Below are positions 45,075-53,689 of a DNA stretch of 64,000 bases, one piece after another (the first letter of the stretch is position 1; every line of letters starts with the position of its first letter). The DNA is from DASQZK01 sp963732905 (GTDB lineage: Bacteria; Bacteroidota; Bacteroidia; Bacteroidales; GCA-2748055), in the NCBI GenBank assembly GCA_963732905.1, contig CAVTBM010000009.1:248001-312000 (forward strand), written 5' to 3'. The position numbers and the translations under genes are program-made. The notes beneath the pieces are model-generated. The model worked only from the letters and a program-made list of their open reading frames with translations, did no database searches and was not told the DNA's origin.

Positions 45075-46406
45075 TCATAACAGGATGGGTTTATCCTGAT
45101 AAAAATCAAGGAGTTTATAATTCAGAATTGCGCTGTATTTGGCCTGAAGGTATTCCTGTTGAGCAGAGAGATATTTCACCTTTTCGGTCAGAAGATCCAC
45201 GGTATTTTTCATGCCCAGATTAAACTGCTGTTCTGTAAGCTGATAGCTGATCTTCGCCGAATTGAGCAGATTTACCGCAGAGCGGAACCGGCTTTGTGCC
45301 GAAACAGCATTAAGATAGGCCGATTCAACATCTGAAAGCAGCGTTTTTCGTGTGTCTTCATCCGCCAGCTTTGCTGTCTCAACATTCAGCTTAGCGATTG
45401 AGACGGCTGATCGTCCCTGTTTATTGGTAAAAATGGGGATGCTCAGGTTGAGACCCAGATTCTGATAGAAATTATTCTGTAACTGTGTGGAAAACTTATT
45501 CTGAAAATCCGAATTATAACCCGTGGAAACGCCGGCACTTAACGAGAGATCGGGCAAAAGCGAAGCCCTGGCTATTTTCGTGTTCAGTTCAGCCATTGCA
45601 ATATTTGTTTCACTGTATTTCACCTCCGGCATGACTTTAAGAGCCGTGTTATAAACATCCTTTTCAGACGGGATGATATTAAGAACCAATGAGTCGCTCA
45701 GTTCCGGGTAATCAATTTGAATGGACTGATCGATATTCAGTTCAAGCAGTTGCTTCAGGGCCAGAATTTGCTGGTCGAGGTTGTTCTTTGCCTGTACTTC
45801 AGCATACTGATCACTGCTGTACTGCGATTGTATCTGTGCATAACTGCTTTGGGGGATATAACCGGCATGATACTGGATGCCGGCCTCCTTAAGTTGTGCA
45901 AGCGACGATTTGACGGTATTTACCGCATTGGAGAGATTTTCGCGTGTGTATAATATCTGAAGATAAGCAGCGGTTACTGCAAGAATGATATTATTCTCCG
46001 ACTCCTTAACATTAAACTGCCCTGATTGAACGCCAAGCTTCTGCAAATTGATGGTGTTATTGATCTTATTGCCATTGTACAAAACCATTCCGGAATGCAG
46101 AGAGTAATCGCCGGTGAAGGAACTGGAATGAGAAGTACCGGCACCAGAGATGGGCTGCTGGTGTGTGTAAGATTCATTTAAACCTCCGGTGAGTCCTGGT
46201 AAACGCGAAGCTTTGGCCTCATCCAGGTTTACCTTGCTGACATCCAGGCTTACTTTCGCCTTTTTAATCTGAATGTTGTTTTGAACGGCGTAGTCGATGC
46301 ATTTCTGTAAATTCCATACTGTGTCGGGCTGCTGAGCCCGGCTCTCTGTTCCTGAACAGAGCAGGCCGGCAAACAACAGGATCAGGATATTGCAAGTTCG
46401 GTTCAT
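45075..46406 (-). CDS. TolC-family outer-membrane efflux protein
   Basis: 443 residues with a signal peptide (MNRTCNILILLFAGLL, cleavage near SRAQQ). Two repeated long-helix and strand halves are seen, each with the LDLSLSAGVSTGYNS/NLGLNLSIPIF type of barrel strand and the heptad-rich helices of TolC. It forms the outer-membrane exit duct of the MacAB pump encoded directly downstream, and heads that four-gene operon. An in-frame ATG at 46448 would put 14 residues before the signal peptide, so I prefer 46406. Confidence 0.93.
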   Translation of the reverse strand: MNRTCNILILLFAGLLCSGTESRAQQPDTVWNLQKCIDYAVQNNIQIKKAKVSLDVSKVNLDEAKASRLPGLTGGLNESYTHQQPISGAGTSHSSSFTGDYSLHSGMVLYNGNKINNTINLQKLGVQSGQFNVKESENNIILAVTAAYLQILYTRENLSNAVNTVKSSLAQLKEAGIQYHAGYIPQSSYAQIQSQYSSDQYAEVQAKNNLDQQILALKQLLELNIDQSIQIDYPELSDSLVLNIIPSEKDVYNTALKVMPEVKYSETNIAMAELNTKIARASLLPDLSLSAGVSTGYNSDFQNKFSTQLQNNFYQNLGLNLSIPIFTNKQGRSAVSIAKLNVETAKLADEDTRKTLLSDVESAYLNAVSAQSRFRSAVNLLNSAKISYQLTEQQFNLGMKNTVDLLTEKVKYLSAQQEYLQAKYSAILNYKLLDFYQDKPILL

Positions 46407-46621
46407 CGTCAATTGTTTGAATAAGATATTCGATTTTGAATAGTACAATCATTAGACATAAATTGTGATGATGAGCATTTAACCGGATTGTGTTTTTTAT
46501 GATTTTTTAACTATCGGGGCATGAAGTCCGGTCCTGAAGTTTTTTATCCGTAAATCCAGGTCAGTTCGTATCTTTACTACTTAATTCGAAGGTGTTATTT
46601 GCCAAATAAATTTTCAATGAT

Positions 46622-48784
46622 ATGAAATACCTGTCTTTCTTAGTGATTATTGCTTTTTTCGGCATGAACATTCATGCTCAGGATTATCCCTTCCAGAACA
46701 CCAGCCTGAACGACAGTGCCCGTATTACCAACCTGATCAGCCTGATGACTCTTGACGAAAAGATCAACTGTTTGTCGAGCAGAACGTCCATACCCCGATT
46801 GGGTGTGGGTTACAGTAGTTTTGTTGAAGGACTGCACGGACTGGCTTACAGTGGTCCCGCCAACTGGGCCGTGAAAGGGGACAAGGCTTCACCTACCACC
46901 ACGTTTCCCCAGGCCATCGGCCTGGCTGAGATGTGGGACCCTGGGCTGCTTCAGAAGCTGGCCGACGAGGAAGCAACCGAAGCCCGGTTCCTGGCGCAGA
47001 ATCAACATCATGGCGTTAAAGGACTTATCGTGCTGGCTCCGAATGCCGACCTCGGCCGTGATATCAGGTGGGGGAGAACGGAGGAATGTTACGGTGAAGA
47101 TCCTTTTCTGAACGCTACCCTGGTCACGGCTTTCGTCAAAGGCCTGCAGGGCGATAATCCGAACTATTGGAAAACCGCTTCGCTGATGAAACATTTCCTG
47201 GCCAACAGTAACGAGAACGACCGGATGTCCAATAGTTCCGATTTCGATCAGCGACTGTTCAGGGAATATTATTCCTATGCCTTTTATAAAGGTGTCGTTG
47301 ATGGCGGCGCCCAGTGTTTTATGGCCGCCTATAACTCCTATAACGGCGTACCCTGCATGGTTAACCCTATGCTGAGGGATATTACCATGGACGACTGGGG
47401 TCTGCACGGTATTATCTGTACCGACGGCGGGGCACTGACATCCCTGGTGGAAGCCCATAAATGGGCTCCCGACATGGCTCATGGTGCAGCTGAAGGATTA
47501 AAAGCGGGGATCAGCGTTTTCCTCGACAGATACAAGCCGGCTGTTCAAAAAGCACTGGATGAAGGACTGATCACGGAGAAGGATATCGACCAGGCAATTT
47601 ACCGCAATTTCTGGATCCTCCTCAAACTGGGAAACCTTGATCAGTCACCGGACAATCCGTATTCCGGGATCGGGGTCACTGACACCATTGAGCCCTGGAC
47701 ACTTCCCCATGCCCGTGAACTGGCCCGGAAAGCTACTCAGGAATCGATCGTGTTGCTGAAAAATGATAACCAACTCCTGCCTTTGCAAAAGGACAGCATC
47801 AAATCGATAGCTGTGATCGGACCGGTGGCTGATGCGGTGATCTCCGACTGGTACTCAGGGACGCCACCTTATAAGGTTGCTGTGCTCGACGGCATCAGGA
47901 ATGCACTGGGGGATAACGTCAAAATCAATTACGCGGCCAGCAATAAGGCCGACTCGGCAGTGGCATTTGCCCGTGAAAGTGATGTTGCCATCGTCTGTAT
48001 CGGAAACGATCCTCTGAGTCACGGTCTTGGCTGGGAACAAAACTATGTTCCTTCCGACGGACGCGAAGCTATTGACCGGCAGGCCATCACTACCGAACAG
48101 GAAGACCTGGTGAAGCTGGTTATGGCGGCCAATCCGAAAACCGTTCTCGTGATGGTCGCCAGTTTCCCGTATGCCATCAACTGGTCGAAGGAACATGTGC
48201 CTGCAATCCTCCGTATTACCCAGTCGAGCCAGGAACTGGGCAACGGACTGGCCGACGTAATTTTTGGCGATGTCAGTCCCGCCGGCCGACTGGTTCAGAC
48301 CTGGATAACCTCCATCGATCAGCTTCCTCCCATTCTCGACTATAACATCCGAAACGGAAGGACATACATGTACGATCCAGATCCGCCGCTTTTCCCGTTC
48401 GGATACGGACTTTCCTACACGACTTTCGCCTATTCCGGATTGAAGACGGATAAGAAAGCACTCAGGGATGGGGAGGAACTCTTGGTGACATTCAGTATAA
48501 CCAATACAGGGAATTATGACAGTGACGAAGTCTCGCAGCTCTATGTGAGCTATCCGGATTCAGAGGTCGAGATGCCCCGGATCGCCCTTAAGGGATTCAG
48601 GCGTACCTTCATCCCAAAGGGCCAGACCGTGGTAGTGACCATTCCGCTGAAAGCCTCCGACCTGAAATACTGGGATGTGGAAAGCCAGGCATGGAAGCTG
48701 GATGCCGGTAAAATGGACTTTTTTGTGGGCGGTTCTTCGATTGACCAGCGGCTGGAAGGAGAGATCACGCTCAAAGGAAAATGA
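46622..48784 (+). CDS. GH3 beta-glycosidase (beta-glucosidase/xylosidase type)
   Basis: 720 residues with a signal peptide (cleavage near NIHAQDY). The GH3 layout is complete: N-terminal barrel with IPRLGVGYSSFVEGLHGLA and APNADLGRDIRWGRTEECYGEDPF, the alpha/beta sandwich (ESIVLLKNDNQLLPL onward) and a C-terminal fibronectin-like domain (SQLYVSYPDSEVEMPRIALKGF). The nucleophile is Asp268 in GIICTDGGAL; most GH3 enzymes have SDW here, so the TDGG context is a variant. It is similar to beta-xylosidase-like members, so beta-xylosidase or beta-glucosidase are both open. Periplasmic. A second GH3 lies 0.8 kb downstream. Confidence 0.9.
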   Translation: MKYLSFLVIIAFFGMNIHAQDYPFQNTSLNDSARITNLISLMTLDEKINCLSSRTSIPRLGVGYSSFVEGLHGLAYSGPANWAVKGDKASPTTTFPQAIGLAEMWDPGLLQKLADEEATEARFLAQNQHHGVKGLIVLAPNADLGRDIRWGRTEECYGEDPFLNATLVTAFVKGLQGDNPNYWKTASLMKHFLANSNENDRMSNSSDFDQRLFREYYSYAFYKGVVDGGAQCFMAAYNSYNGVPCMVNPMLRDITMDDWGLHGIICTDGGALTSLVEAHKWAPDMAHGAAEGLKAGISVFLDRYKPAVQKALDEGLITEKDIDQAIYRNFWILLKLGNLDQSPDNPYSGIGVTDTIEPWTLPHARELARKATQESIVLLKNDNQLLPLQKDSIKSIAVIGPVADAVISDWYSGTPPYKVAVLDGIRNALGDNVKINYAASNKADSAVAFARESDVAIVCIGNDPLSHGLGWEQNYVPSDGREAIDRQAITTEQEDLVKLVMAANPKTVLVMVASFPYAINWSKEHVPAILRITQSSQELGNGLADVIFGDVSPAGRLVQTWITSIDQLPPILDYNIRNGRTYMYDPDPPLFPFGYGLSYTTFAYSGLKTDKKALRDGEELLVTFSITNTGNYDSDEVSQLYVSYPDSEVEMPRIALKGFRRTFIPKGQTVVVTIPLKASDLKYWDVESQAWKLDAGKMDFFVGGSSIDQRLEGEITLKGK

Positions 48785-48857
48785 AGATTGAAGGAGGAAA
48801 GGATTCGCAACAGATTGCACAGAGGGAGAGTTAATTAAGGGGGTTGCTGGCAATAAT

Positions 48858-48921
48858 ACTCACGACTCACAACTTACGACTCACGACTCACCGTTCACCG
48901 CTCACCGCTCACAACTCACCA
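48858..48921. repeat. degenerate ACTCAC-type simple repeat
   Basis: About nine units of a 7- to 10-base motif of the form ACTCACGACTCACAACTTAC, directly after the GH3 gene. Such low-complexity repeats recur in other parts of the window (49.3 kb, 60.8 kb). Confidence 0.6.
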
Positions 48922-48980
48922 CCTCCAACCCCTGTTCTTCCACCCCTCCCCAACCCCTCCCCTGAGGGAGAGGGGCTTGT

Positions 48981-49250
48981 CTTCTAACGACATAAGTTGA
49001 TAAGAGAGCACTTTTTAAATTAAATTTTCTTGTTCAACGTTACCGGATAACCTTTCGATTTACGAGAGCTTTCATCGGAGTGAACACCCCCTCGCCTTTC
49101 AGGAGAGGGTGCCATCTTCTGACGACCTACTTTAACATGACAGCACTTTCTAAATTACATTATCCTGTGTAACGTTACCGGATAACTTTACGATTTACAA
49201 CAGCTTTCATCGGAGTGAACACCCCCTCACCTTTCAGGAGAGGGGGCCGG
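48981..49250. repeat. 135-bp tandem duplication with hairpins
   Basis: Two copies (48981-49115 and 49116-49250), sharing CTTCTRACGACMTA at the start, AACGTTACCGGATAAC in the middle and CAGGAGAGGG at the end. Each ends in a hairpin of the form CCCTC-G-CCT-TTC-AGG-A-GAGGG (49089-49109 in the first copy). No ORF is inside. Together with the simple repeats on both sides, it fills most of the 794-bp gap between the two GH3 genes. Confidence 0.65.
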
Positions 49251-49265
49251 GGGGGTGAGGTGGAA

Positions 49266-49375
49266 TACGTGGAAGTTAGGGAGTTAGGTGTTCATGGAGT
49301 TAGGTGTTCATGGATTAGTGTCAGTCCCTCATCCAATCAGGTAGTCATGGAGTTAAGTGGTCAGGAAGTTGAGCC
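49266..49375. repeat. degenerate GAGTTAGGTGTTCATG repeat
   Basis: Several imperfect copies of GGAGTTAGGTGTTCATG spread over about 110 bp upstream of the second GH3 gene. No coding function is likely. Confidence 0.5.
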
Positions 49376-49578
49376 GACTTCAATATTTAATTCCAGACGC
49401 AGAACCTGCAATATGCCGGATCGACCCACTGATATCTTTTGAAGAAAGGTATAATCCCATGACTTTCGTCGTAAACGAAATATGGCTTATCTTAGCAGAT
49501 GGTAACGGGGCCGGACGATGGTGCAGAACGCCTTTACTTTCAATAACTTCAGTTTGGGTTAGCAAAATACATTTATCC

Positions 49579-51792
49579 ATGAAAAAGAGTTTTCTCTTCA
49601 CTTGCCTGATTGGCTTAGTAACGGGGTTGGCCGGATTATCAGGTCAGAACAATATGAATATTGATTTTTCCCCGCTATCCGAAAGGAAGGATGTTCCCAA
49701 AGAGGCGATATACACCAATACAGATCTTTCACCTGCTCAAAGAGCCGGTGATTTGATTGCTCACCTGACCTTTGACGAGAAACTGGAGCTTACCGGCGGA
49801 TGGAAAGGTTTTTATTTTCCGGGAATTGCCCGCCTCGGATTACGGCCCGTGAGAATGTCGGATGCATCGCAGGGTATCCGGCTCATGGCATCCCGGAAGG
49901 ATGGTGAAGTGAGCACTTCCTTTCCCTGCATGCTGGCCCTGGCATCTGCCTGGAATCCGGAACTTGCGGAGACGTTCGGTGAGAATATGGGCGAAGAATG
50001 CCGGGCACTGGGCATTGATATTTTACTGGGTCCGGGGATCGACATGTACCGCACCTCTGAAGGCGGACGCAATTATGAATACATGGGAGAGGATCCCTTA
50101 CTGACGTCCAGGATTTCCACCGCATATATTACCGGACTGCAGAGTAAAAAGATCATCGCCACAGCCAAACATTTCATATTGAACGACCAGGAGTTTTGCA
50201 GGCATATCGTCAGTTGTGATGCCGACGAGCGGACGTTGAGGGAAATCTACCTCCCTCCATGGAAATCGGCTATCGTAAATGCAGGTCTGAAAGCCGTGAT
50301 GACCGGCAATAACCTGGTAAATGGCATCCCCTGTTCCATGGATAAAGACCTGATGCAGGATATCCTCAGGGATGAATATGGTTTTACGGGAATTGCCATG
50401 ACCGATTGGCAAAACACCTGCTATCATCCCAAAGAGCAACAACTGGTACTTCCTTCGGGTGAGAGCCTGTTGATGCCGGTCAACGAGACGTTTGCCGGCT
50501 ATATTGAGGCATACTTAAATGACCATCCGGAGAAAAAAAAGGAAATTGAATCACAACTGGAGAAGATGATCTACCCTAACCTCCTGACCCTTTTTGAAAT
50601 GGGTGTTTATGACCGCAACCCGGTGGATTCGTCCTTCATTAAAACCATTGAACAGCATAAAGCTTTTGCTGAAAAATGTGCCGACGAAGCGATTTGTCTG
50701 TTAAAAAACCAGGATAACATTCTCCCCATTCCTCGCGGTACAACCATTCTGTTGATGGGTGAGCCCGAGATCCATAGCGGTCAGGGCAGCGGTTTTGTTA
50801 AGGGATATGACCATGTTGATTTTTCTGCCGGATTGGAAAAGGTATACGGAAAGAACTTTACATGCAAGCTTGCCCCGTCGGATGAGGAGATCCGGAATAC
50901 CGGTATAGTGCTTTACCGGTTAAACAAGCCGGCTGGCGAAGGCCACGATGTCCCGTTTGACGAACCCAAAGATGCCGGAGAAGAGATTATCCGCCTTGCC
51001 CGTCTTAATCCCAATCTGATTGTCATTGTCAGTTCAGGGAACGGGCTTGACATGTCGTGGCTCCCCGATGTAAAGGGTGTGCTCTGGACATATTTCCTGG
51101 GGCAGGAGAGAGGTGACGCCCTGGCAGACATCATCAGCGGTAAAGTCAATCCTTCAGGTCACCTGCCGTTTACCATCGAAAAGGCATTTAAGGATTCGCC
51201 GGATCCGACATTCAATTACCTCGGCGGGAAACCATACTGGCAGGGCGATAACAAGGATTACAAAGAATACTGGTTAGGGCATGAAACGAACAGTGACAAG
51301 GAGATAGCCCGGTATGTAAAACCCGGAGAGATCGTTCATGAGCCATATAAGGAGGGAATTTTTATTGGGTACCGGTGGTATGAAAAGAACCACATCCCCG
51401 TGCGTTTTCCTTTCGGTTATGGTCTGTCATACACGACATTCAGGTTTAAAGGTTTAAAGCTGTCCGCTTCATCCATCCTCGGGGAGGAGACACTGAATGT
51501 TGAGTTTACGATAACGAATTCAGGTAAGATGGCAGGTGCGGCAGTACCCCAGCTTTATATACGTGATGTAGAGTCAGGCGTTGAACGGCCGGTAAAAGAG
51601 CTTAAAGACTTTAAGAAACTCTGGCTGAAGGCAGGGGAGACCCGGACCGTTGAATTTACGATAGACCGGGATGATCTTTCTTTTTGGGATACTGTGTCGA
51701 AATCATGGAAGGCGGAACCGGGAAAGTTTGAAGTCCTGATCGGATCTTCATCAGCAGATATTGAGTTAAGTTCGGGTTTTGAACTGAAGTGA
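49579..51792 (+). CDS. GH3 beta-glucosidase-like enzyme
   Basis: 737 residues with a signal peptide (MKKSFLFTCLIGLVTGLAG, cleavage near LSGQN). The first domain has ASQGIRLM, DILLGPGIDMYRTSEGGRN and GEDPLL, and the Lys-His pair in ATAKHFILNDQE. The nucleophile is Asp276 in GIAMTDWQ, in the usual context. The sandwich domain begins at EAICLLKNQDNILPI, and the fibronectin-like domain closes the protein. A longer frame opens at 49357, but it lacks a signal peptide and runs through repeat DNA, so I chose 49579. It is in the same orientation as the first GH3, 0.8 kb apart, and is not a close copy of it (the nucleophile context differs). Probably beta-glucosidase. Confidence 0.9.
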   Translation: MKKSFLFTCLIGLVTGLAGLSGQNNMNIDFSPLSERKDVPKEAIYTNTDLSPAQRAGDLIAHLTFDEKLELTGGWKGFYFPGIARLGLRPVRMSDASQGIRLMASRKDGEVSTSFPCMLALASAWNPELAETFGENMGEECRALGIDILLGPGIDMYRTSEGGRNYEYMGEDPLLTSRISTAYITGLQSKKIIATAKHFILNDQEFCRHIVSCDADERTLREIYLPPWKSAIVNAGLKAVMTGNNLVNGIPCSMDKDLMQDILRDEYGFTGIAMTDWQNTCYHPKEQQLVLPSGESLLMPVNETFAGYIEAYLNDHPEKKKEIESQLEKMIYPNLLTLFEMGVYDRNPVDSSFIKTIEQHKAFAEKCADEAICLLKNQDNILPIPRGTTILLMGEPEIHSGQGSGFVKGYDHVDFSAGLEKVYGKNFTCKLAPSDEEIRNTGIVLYRLNKPAGEGHDVPFDEPKDAGEEIIRLARLNPNLIVIVSSGNGLDMSWLPDVKGVLWTYFLGQERGDALADIISGKVNPSGHLPFTIEKAFKDSPDPTFNYLGGKPYWQGDNKDYKEYWLGHETNSDKEIARYVKPGEIVHEPYKEGIFIGYRWYEKNHIPVRFPFGYGLSYTTFRFKGLKLSASSILGEETLNVEFTITNSGKMAGAAVPQLYIRDVESGVERPVKELKDFKKLWLKAGETRTVEFTIDRDDLSFWDTVSKSWKAEPGKFEVLIGSSSADIELSSGFELK

Positions 51793-51898
51793 GGATATTG
51801 ATCCTAAAGCCCGTCGGTCACCTTCTTCTCATGTCATGCACCCGTATGGGGATGCGAAGCCCCGGCCGGTCGTCTCTATTGTAACTTCCCGTTTCACA

Positions 51899-51950
51899 CT
51901 CCTCACCGGACGCTTCTTTCAGACGCTTCACGGGAAGCGTCTGTGAGGAG
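51899..51950. other. long stem-loop after the second GH3 gene
   Basis: An inner perfect 9-bp stem AGACGCTTC / GAAGCGTCT with an ACGG loop, and an outer 8-bp stem CTCCTCAC / GTGAGGAG, joined by an unpaired CGGACGCTTCTTTC on one side. No T-run follows. Could be a structured RNA or a remnant of a repeat. Confidence 0.4.
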
Positions 51951-51995
51951 AACTCCGTTACGCAGCAGGCCATTTATCTGCCTTCAATCCGGCTG

Positions 51996-52023
51996 ATTGG
52001 TTCAGGTGCCTTTCAGAACCAAT
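51996..52023. promoter_or_regulatory. inverted repeat upstream of the NlpC/P60 gene
   Basis: ATTGGTTC (51996-52003) and GAACCAAT (52016-52023), 12-base centre, about 44 bp before the ATG. A near-match to a -7 box (TAACTTTC) overlaps its right arm. Operator or chance. Confidence 0.3.
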
Positions 52024-52067
52024 AACTTTCTTATAATAAATCCGTTATATAGTAATATATCTAACGA

Positions 52068-52640
52068 ATGAAAATCACCTATAAAACCATATCCAAATTT
52101 ATTATTCTGCTGGTCGCATTAAGTCAATTTCTTAATGTATCCTGTTCCAGGGGGCTGTATCCTGAACCATCATTTCAGCACATCGAAACGCGGGCGGAAA
52201 AGCAAAAGCTGAAAGATTTTATGGATGGAGGTATTGAAAAAGAGTTAGATACTCACCATACCGGTGCTGAGGAAATCATTGCAACAGCTGAGGAATTCAT
52301 TGGGGTTCCTCATTGCATGGGTGGAACGACGAGGAAATGTATGGACTGCTCCGGATTACTCGTAGCGGTTTTCGCAAGGTACGATATTCATCTTCCTCAC
52401 AACTCTGAAGAACAGGCACGGTATGGGGAAATTGTGACCGGAACAGGTGACCTTAAAAAGGGCGACCTGGTCTTTTTTATTGAATCCTACAATACACGGC
52501 ATTTCATCACCCATTCGGGTATTTATACCGGGAATAATGCATTCATCCACACCTCCTCCAAAAAAGGCGTAACGATAACTTCACTTGACGATCCCTGGTG
52601 GAAGGAAAAATTCATTTTCGGAACCAGGGTACTTGAATAA
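52068..52640 (+). CDS. NlpC/P60-family peptidoglycan hydrolase lipoprotein
   Basis: 190 residues; lipobox-like NVSC (Cys27) after a hydrophobic signal. The NlpC/P60 cysteine-peptidase domain covers about 65-185: IATAEEFIGVPHCMGG, the catalytic Cys94 in MDCSGLL, and the His149 in FITHSGIY, with a further His in AFIHTSSKKGV. The family cuts peptide bonds in peptidoglycan stems. It starts 57 bp before an unknown cytoplasmic-type protein on the same strand; no wall-related genes are nearby otherwise. Confidence 0.9.
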   Translation: MKITYKTISKFIILLVALSQFLNVSCSRGLYPEPSFQHIETRAEKQKLKDFMDGGIEKELDTHHTGAEEIIATAEEFIGVPHCMGGTTRKCMDCSGLLVAVFARYDIHLPHNSEEQARYGEIVTGTGDLKKGDLVFFIESYNTRHFITHSGIYTGNNAFIHTSSKKGVTITSLDDPWWKEKFIFGTRVLE

Positions 52641-52697
52641 TTAGTGTAACGGAGAAGGGGACTTTACGTATACCATGGTTAATTAATCCCCTGAACA

Positions 52698-53531
52698 ATG
52701 CCTGATTCATACTTTTCCAAAGAAAAAGGTGAAGATCTTTCCTTACGGTCAACACTTACTTCAGTAGTTGAGATCATGAATTACAATTATTTCCTTGAAT
52801 CAGATAAGCTTCACGAGCTGCAGCTGTTTTATCAGCAGCTGGCTTATGAGATATATCATATGCGGCTAAAAAATTATGGATATGGTCTTGAAGCCATACA
52901 ACCCGAAATAACCATTCTCTCTGACAGGATTTACCTGTATTCAGACCTCCATCTTGAAAAAGATGTGCCGGAACTGCAAATGATGGTGTTCAAAATTTTT
53001 GTTGAAACCCTCAATCTGCTACTGGCCATTGGTCTGAAGCATGAGCTTGCAATCCGGGGATTTGCAGGTCCGGACACAGGCGTCCGGTCCCTGACAACTT
53101 CCGGCATTGCCCCACGTGCTGAATTTAAAGACAGAATTTTCCTGGCCGATATGCTAAAGGTTTTTAGCTTCGATCAAATATTTCCCGACGAGCTTGACCA
53201 GAAGTTTGCTCCCTCTTTGAATTTTATGTCATTGCATTCCGGGCATTTTCTCCATGCCAACAGCATGCTGAAAGAGATCAGCGCAGTGGGTATCTATTTT
53301 CCTGAGAAAATAAGTAAATGTCCATATGCAGAAGTCGCTATTTTTTCCGATATGTTAATCGAAACAAACCTGGAGGAAAACATGCATTTTGTCTGCAACT
53401 GGCAAAATTGGGCTGTCAGAAATGCTGAAAAATTTCCTGTTGAAGAACTCAGTGCAACCATCGTTGAAGGTGCCAATGGGGATGAGAATATCTTTGGTTC
53501 AATGTGGAGAAAATTCAGGGAGATTGGGTGA
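52698..53531 (+). CDS. unknown cytoplasmic protein with weak cyclase-domain resemblance
   Basis: 277 residues, no signal peptide. I do not recognise a family. The segment ITILSDRIYLYSD (about residues 71-83), the long helix near 92-112 and ELAIRGFAG (about 115-123) follow the order of degenerate class III nucleotide cyclase-like domains (FSDSI ... RGGI). However, the second metal Asp is not evident and the match is loose. The C-terminal half (FSFDQIFPDELDQKF onward) is unassigned. It follows the NlpC/P60 lipoprotein by 57 bp and may share its transcript. Confidence 0.55.
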   Translation: MPDSYFSKEKGEDLSLRSTLTSVVEIMNYNYFLESDKLHELQLFYQQLAYEIYHMRLKNYGYGLEAIQPEITILSDRIYLYSDLHLEKDVPELQMMVFKIFVETLNLLLAIGLKHELAIRGFAGPDTGVRSLTTSGIAPRAEFKDRIFLADMLKVFSFDQIFPDELDQKFAPSLNFMSLHSGHFLHANSMLKEISAVGIYFPEKISKCPYAEVAIFSDMLIETNLEENMHFVCNWQNWAVRNAEKFPVEELSATIVEGANGDENIFGSMWRKFREIG

Positions 53532-53689
53532 AAGTTTTGATAGGATTTCTATTAATACCTGTTAACCCTTCTTACAGTATTAATGATTTTCAATCGACAT
53601 CTCATTTTTACGGTACACTTTTCTGAACAGACTTCTGTTAATATGTGATGTAGTCCATTATTTTTGTAGAGTGTTCAGAATGCAGGAGT

